From the NCBI RefSeq assembly GCF_019345465.1, contig NZ_JAHKRC010000013.1, forward strand, positions 62,001-126,000: a DNA stretch of 64,000 nucleotides, written 5' to 3'. The number at the start of each line of letters is the position of its first letter. Position 1 is the stretch's first letter. The notes beneath the pieces were generated by a model. It worked only from the letters and a program-made list of their open reading frames with translations, searched no databases and was not told the DNA's origin. Both the position numbers and the translations under genes were made by a program. Source of the DNA: Pseudomonas sp. NKUCC02_KPG (GTDB taxonomy: Bacteria; Pseudomonadota; Gammaproteobacteria; Pseudomonadales; Pseudomonadaceae). Below, one piece after another: positions 59,319-64,000 of this stretch.

Positions 59319-62056
59319 GCGACCTGGCGCTCAACGCCAGTGGCATCAGCCACTGGTATGGCAAACAACAGGCATTGTTCGACATCGCCTTCAGCCTGCC
59401 AAAAGGCACGCGCTGTGGTTTGATCGGCCCGGACGGTGCAGGTAAATCGAGCCTGCTGGGACTGATTGCCGGGGTCAAAAAACTTCAACAAGGCAACCTT
59501 GAAGTGCTCGGCGGCCCGATTGACGACCGCCGCCATCGCAACACCCTGTACCCACTGATCGCGTTTATGCCCCAAGGCCTGGGCGGCAACCTTTATCCCG
59601 AATTGTCGATCAGCGAAAACATCCGCTTTTTTGGCACCCTGTTCGGCCTCTCAAAAGAGGAGTGCGAACAGCGCATGGCCGAACTGCTCAAGGCCACCGA
59701 CCTGGAGCGTTTTGCCGAACGTCCCGCGGGCAAGCTGTCGGGCGGGATGAAGCAAAAGCTCGGGCTGTGCTGCGCGCTGATCCACGAGCCGGACTTGCTG
59801 ATCCTCGACGAGCCCACCACCGGGGTTGACCCGCTATCGCGTCGACGCTTCTGGGAACTGGTGGATGACGTACGCAGCCAGCGCCCTCAACTGACGCTTC
59901 TGGTGGCAACTGCCTACATGGAAGAGGCTGAGCAGTTTGAACACTGCCTGATGCTCGATCGCGGCAAATTGATTGCCGCCGGTTTAAGCCATGAGTTGGC
60001 GACCGTCACTGCTACCGGCAAGCTCGACGAAGCCTTCACCCATTACCAGGGTGACAGCGGGCACAATAATGAGCCTTTGGTGATCCCGCCTCGCACCAGC
60101 GACAACAGCGACAACAGCGATATCGCCATTGAGGCCCACGACCTGACCCTACGGTTCGGCGACTTTACGGCAGTGAACAACGTCAGCTTCGCCATTGGCC
60201 GAGGTGAAATCTTCGGCTTTTTAGGCTCCAACGGCTGCGGCAAAACCACCACCATGAAAGTCCTGACCGGACTGATGCCCGCCACCGAAGGCAGCGCCAA
60301 ATTGCTTGGCAATCCGGTCAATGCCAAAGACCTGGCCACCCGCAAGCGTGTGGGCTTCATGTCGCAAAGCTTCTCGCTGTACGGTGAGTTGAGCGTGCGG
60401 CAAAACCTTGTGTTGCACGCGCAACTGTTCGACTTGCCCAAGGCCGAAAGCGAACCGCGTATCGAAGAGTTGATCGAGCGTTTCGACCTGGGCGATGTGG
60501 CCTCACAACAGTCCGGCGAATTGCCGCTGGGCCTTCGCCAGCGTTTGTCGCTGGCGGTTGCCGTGCTGCATCGCCCCGAAGTGCTGATCCTCGATGAGCC
60601 GACCTCGGGGGTCGACCCTGCCGCCCGCGATGACTTCTGGCGTTTACTGATCGAGCTGTCACGCGAGCAAGGGGTGACCATCTTTCTGTCCACCCACTTC
60701 ATGAACGAAGCTCAACGCTGCGACCGCATATCGTTGATGCACGCGGGCAAAGTGCTGGCCTGCGACACGCCCGATGCGCTGCAACACCAGTTCAAGGGCG
60801 ACACACTGGAAGCCGCGTTTGTCACCTGCCTGGAACAGGCACAAAACGATCAGGACGCTAGCCCTGCGCCTGAAGCTGAGCCTGTCGCCACGCCGGTGAC
60901 CAATGCCCCGCCGCCGATCAGCAAAAAAGGCTTTAGCCTGACCCGGCTGATCGCTGTCGCCAGCCGCGAATCCAAGGAATTGCTGCGCGACAAAGTGCGC
61001 ATGGCGTTCGCCTTGCTGGGCGCCGTGTTCATGATGGTGATATTTGGCTACGGCATTTCTCTGGACGTCGAGAACCTGGCCTTCGCCGTCTACGACCAGG
61101 ATCAGAGCCCACAAAGCCGCGCCTACCTGGAAGCCTTCCGCAGTTCACGCTACTTCGAAGAGCATGCCCCGATCAGCAGCGCCGACGAGTTGCACAAACG
61201 GTTGCAACGCTCTGAAATCAAAATTGCCCTGGAGATCCCGCCAGGTTTTGGCCGCGACTTGTACGCCGGACGCCAGCCTACGGTCGCCGCCTGGCTGGAC
61301 GGTGGCATGCCATTTCGGGCCGAAACCAGCCGCAATTATGTCGAAGCGGTACACACCGCCAACCTTGAGCAGCTCTCCACCCTCAGCAGTCAGGCGCAAA
61401 ACAGACAGGCAGCGGCCAAACTCGAAACCCGCTTTCGCTACAACCAGGACGTCATCAGCGTGAACGCCATCGGCCCCGGCGTGATGGCGCTCATCCTCGC
61501 GTTTATCCCGGCCATGCTCACAGCGCTGGGCATCGTGCGCGAAAAGGAACTGGGGTCAATTACCAACTTCTACGCCACGCCCCTCACCCGCCTCGAATTC
61601 CTGCTGGGCAAGCAGGCGCCGTATCTGGCCGTAAGCCTGGTCAATCTGGCATTGCTGGTGGCGATGAACCGCTGGCTGTTCGGCGTTCCATTCAAGGGCA
61701 GCGGTGTCACGCTGGCGCTGGGCGGGCTGCTGTATGTGCTGGCAACCACCAGCATGGGCTTGCTGATTTCCGCCTTCACCCGCACCCAGATCGCGGCGAT
61801 CCTGGGCACCATGATTATCACCAGCTTGCCGACCATTCAGTTCTCCGGGCTGATAGTGCCGCGCTCCTCGCTTGAGGGCTCGGCGGCACTGATGGGCATG
61901 CTGTTCCCGGCCGGGCACTTTCTCGACATTGCCGTAGGCACCTTTACCAAAGCCCTGGATTTGCGCCAGTTGTGGCCCCAGTGCCTGGCCTTGCTGGGGT
62001 TCTTTGTGGTCTTCACCGGGCTGAGCCTGATCATGCTCAAGAAGCAGGAGGTCTGA
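59315..62056 (+). CDS. ABC transporter: two ATPase domains fused to an ABC-2 permease (RbbA/YhiH-like)
   Basis: This 913-residue protein carries two nucleotide-binding domains in tandem and then a membrane domain. Domain 1 has GPDGAGKSS (residues 38-46), LSGGMKQK and LDEPTTGVDP; domain 2 has GSNGCGKTT (about 303-311), a degenerate signature SGELPLGLRQR and LDEPTSGVDP. The permease spans about residues 550-913 with six membrane segments and the ABC-2 motif TPLTRLEFLLGKQ. RbbA in E. coli has this architecture. Overlap with the HlyD gene and the next permease gene shows one exporter operon. Confidence 0.9.
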   Translation: MSDLALNASGISHWYGKQQALFDIAFSLPKGTRCGLIGPDGAGKSSLLGLIAGVKKLQQGNLEVLGGPIDDRRHRNTLYPLIAFMPQGLGGNLYPELSISENIRFFGTLFGLSKEECEQRMAELLKATDLERFAERPAGKLSGGMKQKLGLCCALIHEPDLLILDEPTTGVDPLSRRRFWELVDDVRSQRPQLTLLVATAYMEEAEQFEHCLMLDRGKLIAAGLSHELATVTATGKLDEAFTHYQGDSGHNNEPLVIPPRTSDNSDNSDIAIEAHDLTLRFGDFTAVNNVSFAIGRGEIFGFLGSNGCGKTTTMKVLTGLMPATEGSAKLLGNPVNAKDLATRKRVGFMSQSFSLYGELSVRQNLVLHAQLFDLPKAESEPRIEELIERFDLGDVASQQSGELPLGLRQRLSLAVAVLHRPEVLILDEPTSGVDPAARDDFWRLLIELSREQGVTIFLSTHFMNEAQRCDRISLMHAGKVLACDTPDALQHQFKGDTLEAAFVTCLEQAQNDQDASPAPEAEPVATPVTNAPPPISKKGFSLTRLIAVASRESKELLRDKVRMAFALLGAVFMMVIFGYGISLDVENLAFAVYDQDQSPQSRAYLEAFRSSRYFEEHAPISSADELHKRLQRSEIKIALEIPPGFGRDLYAGRQPTVAAWLDGGMPFRAETSRNYVEAVHTANLEQLSTLSSQAQNRQAAAKLETRFRYNQDVISVNAIGPGVMALILAFIPAMLTALGIVREKELGSITNFYATPLTRLEFLLGKQAPYLAVSLVNLALLVAMNRWLFGVPFKGSGVTLALGGLLYVLATTSMGLLISAFTRTQIAAILGTMIITSLPTIQFSGLIVPRSSLEGSAALMGMLFPAGHFLDIAVGTFTKALDLRQLWPQCLALLGFFVVFTGLSLIMLKKQEV

Positions 62057-63174
62057 TGCACAAGCTCTCGCACATCCTGCGCCTTGGCCTTAAAGAACTG
62101 ACCAGCCTGCGCCACGACAGCGTGTTACTGCTGTTTTTGTTCTACGCCTTCACCGTGGCTATTTACATGCCCGCTGCCGGTTCGATTATCGGGGTGCACA
62201 ACGCCAGCGTTGCCATCGTCGATGAAGACCACAGCGCCTTGTCCCGCAAACTCGCAGAATCGCTGCTCCCCCCAGAGTTCCAGGCCCCGCAAGCCCTGCC
62301 CTACGATCAACTGGACCAGTCGATGGACAGCGGCCAGTACACGTTTGTGATCAACGTGCCGGTCAATTTTCAGGCCGACTTGCTGGCCGGGCGTGAGCCG
62401 AGCGTGCAGGTCAACGTTGATGCCACGGCCATGAGCCAAGCCTTCATGGGTGCGGGTTACATCGGGCGGATCTTCCAGCGGGAGCTGCTCAATTACACGG
62501 GACAGGCCGACGCGGCAGCCAAAACCCCGGTGCTGATCAGTAACCGGGCACTGTTCAACCCGAACCTGGAAGGTGGATGGTTTCTGGCCGTCATCCAGAT
62601 TGTGAATAACATCACCATTCTGGCCATTGTGCTGACGGGCACCGCCCTGCTGCGGGAGCGGGAACATGGCACCCTCGACCACTTGCTGGTGCTGCCGCTG
62701 ACAGCTCTGGAAATCATGCTGGCGAAAATCTGGAGCAACATGCTGGTGGTGGTGCTGTGTACCTGGATATCACTGGAAGTGGTGGTGAAGTGGGCGCTGG
62801 GCGTGCCGCTGGCGGGATCGCTGACCCTGTTTTTACTGGTCACTGCGCTCTACCTGTTTGCCAGCACCGCGCTGGGAATCTTTCTGGCAACGCTGGCCCG
62901 CTCAACGCCGCAATTCGGTTTGCTGGCCATACCCGTGATCATCCCGATGCTCTTGCTTTCAGGTGGCAGCACGCCGCTGGACAGCATGCCCCAATGGCTG
63001 CAATGGGTGATGCAGTGCTCGCCGTCGACCCACTTTGTGAGCCTGAGCGCGGCGATACTGTTCCGCGATGCGGGGGTGAATGTGGTGTGGCCCGACTTGT
63101 TGGCACTGGCCGCCATCGGGCTGGTGTTCTTCGCCATCGCGCTGGCGCGTTTCCGCAAGAGCCTTGCCTCGTAG
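62056..63174 (+). CDS. ABC-2 type permease (YhhJ-like)
   Basis: This 372-residue inner-membrane protein has one N-terminal helix, a periplasmic domain (about 45-180) and five C-terminal helices. LREREHGTLDHLLVLPLTALEIMLAKIWSNM is the ABC-2 signature, and PVIIPMLLLSGGSTPLDSMPQWLQ resembles YhhJ. The ATG shares its A with the stop of the fusion protein. With the HlyD and ABC fusion proteins it forms one exporter; I recall the same trio (in other orientation) in P. aeruginosa. The cargo is unknown. Confidence 0.9.
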   Translation: MHKLSHILRLGLKELTSLRHDSVLLLFLFYAFTVAIYMPAAGSIIGVHNASVAIVDEDHSALSRKLAESLLPPEFQAPQALPYDQLDQSMDSGQYTFVINVPVNFQADLLAGREPSVQVNVDATAMSQAFMGAGYIGRIFQRELLNYTGQADAAAKTPVLISNRALFNPNLEGGWFLAVIQIVNNITILAIVLTGTALLREREHGTLDHLLVLPLTALEIMLAKIWSNMLVVVLCTWISLEVVVKWALGVPLAGSLTLFLLVTALYLFASTALGIFLATLARSTPQFGLLAIPVIIPMLLLSGGSTPLDSMPQWLQWVMQCSPSTHFVSLSAAILFRDAGVNVVWPDLLALAAIGLVFFAIALARFRKSLAS

Positions 63175-63192
63175 TGTCGGGCGTGTTGCGCC

Positions 63193-63597
63193 TTACTGAA
63201 CGATCAAATTGTTGAACAGCAAATCGTCCACCATCGGTTTGCCGGTTTCATCGCTCATCACCTGCTGGATCTGCTTCAGGGCTTGCTGACGCAGCTTCTC
63301 CTTTGCCTCGACGCTGCCCAGGGTGTCGCTGGTCTGCTGGGTAAACAGCCCCACCAGTTGATTACGAATCAACGGGTCATTGGCTTTAACCGCCTTGGCA
63401 GCCTCGGGGCCCGTCACGCGCAAGGAAATATCGGCCTTGTACACCTTGAGTTTCGAACTGCCGTCCAGGCCGTAATTGCCTACAAACGGTGGGCTCAGGG
63501 TGATATAGCTAACCTTGTCGCCGCCTTCTTGCGCCTCTTCTCCAACTGCTGCCATCGGCAAGGACAGGGCCAGCATCAACATGATCCACGCTTTCAC
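63193..63597 (-). CDS. FliL-like exported protein
   Basis: This 134-residue protein has a signal-like N-terminus (MKAWIMLMLALSLPMAAVGEE, from GTG) and a FliL domain (VSYITLSPPFVGNYGLDGSSKLKVYKADISLRVTGPEAAKAVKANDPLIRNQLVGLFTQQTSDTLGSVEAKEKLRQQALKQIQQVM). FliL sits at flagellar stators, but no flagellar gene is near, so it is a FliL paralogue. AAGGAGCGAATT places the start at GTG 63597; a longer in-frame start at 63630 is unlikely. It ends 18 bp from the permease stop, convergent. Confidence 0.87.
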   Translation of the reverse strand: MKAWIMLMLALSLPMAAVGEEAQEGGDKVSYITLSPPFVGNYGLDGSSKLKVYKADISLRVTGPEAAKAVKANDPLIRNQLVGLFTQQTSDTLGSVEAKEKLRQQALKQIQQVMSDETGKPMVDDLLFNNLIVQ

Positions 63598-63796
63598 AAT
63601 TCGCTCCTTAATACGGTTGGGGGCAAGCATACGGGGCTGCTTGCGGACCTATCTACCCTTATCGGCCAAGCCCTGAAAAGCCGTAGGCCAGCGCGATTCA
63701 GTTGTGTCCAGCCCTCCTCTACATAAACACGCGAGATGTTCACAAGCGAAAATCGTGCGTGGGATTATTCCTTAAGCTCCAGGGATAAGGCCTGTC

Positions 63797-63814
63797 ATTT
63801 TCAGTAACGAAAAT
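63797..63814. promoter_or_regulatory. Inverted repeat upstream of glpT, possible operator
   Basis: ATTTTC and GAAAAT are exact arms around AGTAAC, 46 bp before the glpT ATG. A second GTTCG-containing stretch follows. GlpR could act here, but the match to a GlpR site is not demonstrated. Confidence 0.35.
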
Positions 63815-63860
63815 GTAACGTTCGGCACCGCTGATATAACAAGAAATTTGGAGCTCTTGA

Positions 63861-64000
63861 ATGTTTGCTTTTTTCCGACCTGCCGCACACCAGGCTCCCC
63901 TGCCTGAAGAAAAAATAGACAGCACCTATCGACGACTGCGCTGGCAGATTTTCGCCGGTATCTTTTTTGGTTACGCCGGTTACTACCTGCTGCGTAAAAA
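63861..64000 (+). CDS. glpT: Glycerol-3-phosphate transporter, N-terminal part
   Basis: The first 46 codons of a major-facilitator antiporter run off the right edge. The start reads MFAFFRPAAHQAPLPEEKID and continues YRRLRWQIFAGIFFGYAGYYLLRK, which is the conserved TM1 of GlpT (organophosphate:phosphate antiporter). TTTGGAGCTCTTGA precedes the ATG. It would exchange glycerol-3-phosphate for phosphate at the inner membrane. The position after the fliL-like gene agrees with P. aeruginosa as I recall it. Confidence 0.88.
   Translation, partial: MFAFFRPAAHQAPLPEEKIDSTYRRLRWQIFAGIFFGYAGYYLLRK

Overview
The window looks like a core-chromosome segment of a Pseudomonas, most like the P. fluorescens group. 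The basis is moderately high GC, at least seven copies of the pseudomonad REP pair (core GTGGGAGCGGGC..GCCCGCTCCCAC) placed after stop codons, and gene neighbourhoods that I recall in the same order in P. aeruginosa: cysQ-nudE-yrfG, LysM/BON-LysR-fdhD-FdhF, gcvH/gcvT, visC-ubiH-pepP-ygfB-zapA-ssrS-fthC, HlyD-ABC-ABC2, fliL-like, glpT. The synteny is from memory and was not searched.

Layout. 1-422: 5' part of a GABA permease gene. 966-5151: a basic/polar amino-acid ABC importer followed by a methyltransferase. 5257-8350: a divergon of a periplasmic HIU hydrolase and a GlcG/HbpS protein facing an OmpR-type two-component system. 8408-10495: a tartrate/D-malate dehydrogenase and its LysR regulator. 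10557-11323: tRNA-Thr, then a hicAB toxin-antitoxin pair. 11601-15599: FecI/FecR/TonB-receptor cell-surface signalling set. 15788-19552: D-serine use (dsdX, dsdA, dsdC). 19743-25564: OprD porin, DsbA-like protein, a second siderophore receptor and agmatine deiminase. 25848-31638: rmlB-rmlD, a DctB/DctD sigma-54 system and a thioesterase. 31743-38706: nucleotide housecleaning genes, LysM/BON protein, LysR, fdhD and a YdeP-like molybdopterin oxidoreductase. 38756-41673: a likely minus-strand small RNA, small envelope proteins, an Lrp regulator and an ACT-like protein. 41775-48414: orphan GspE-like ATPase, qmcA-nfeD, DUF2388, DegT aminotransferase, gcvH and gcvT. 48568-51334: ferric-iron ABC importer without its ATPase. 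51429-57564: ubiquinone hydroxylases, pepP, zapA, 6S RNA, fthC. 57759-64000: EVE protein, a HlyD/ABC/ABC2 exporter, FliL-like protein and the start of glpT.

How it fits together. The first 25 kb is rich in accessory nutrient genes (amino acids, D-serine, tartrate/malate, iron, agmatine), each usually paired with its own regulator. The rest is mostly conserved housekeeping. No insertion sequence, prophage, CRISPR array or clear pseudogene was seen. The best leads for new biology are non-coding or very small: a three-helix leader before the ABC operon, an inverted repeat in the HIU-hydrolase/two-component divergon, a minus-strand small RNA signalled by an orphan terminator, a 24-residue membrane microprotein, and an exact 16-bp palindrome beside the Lrp regulator.
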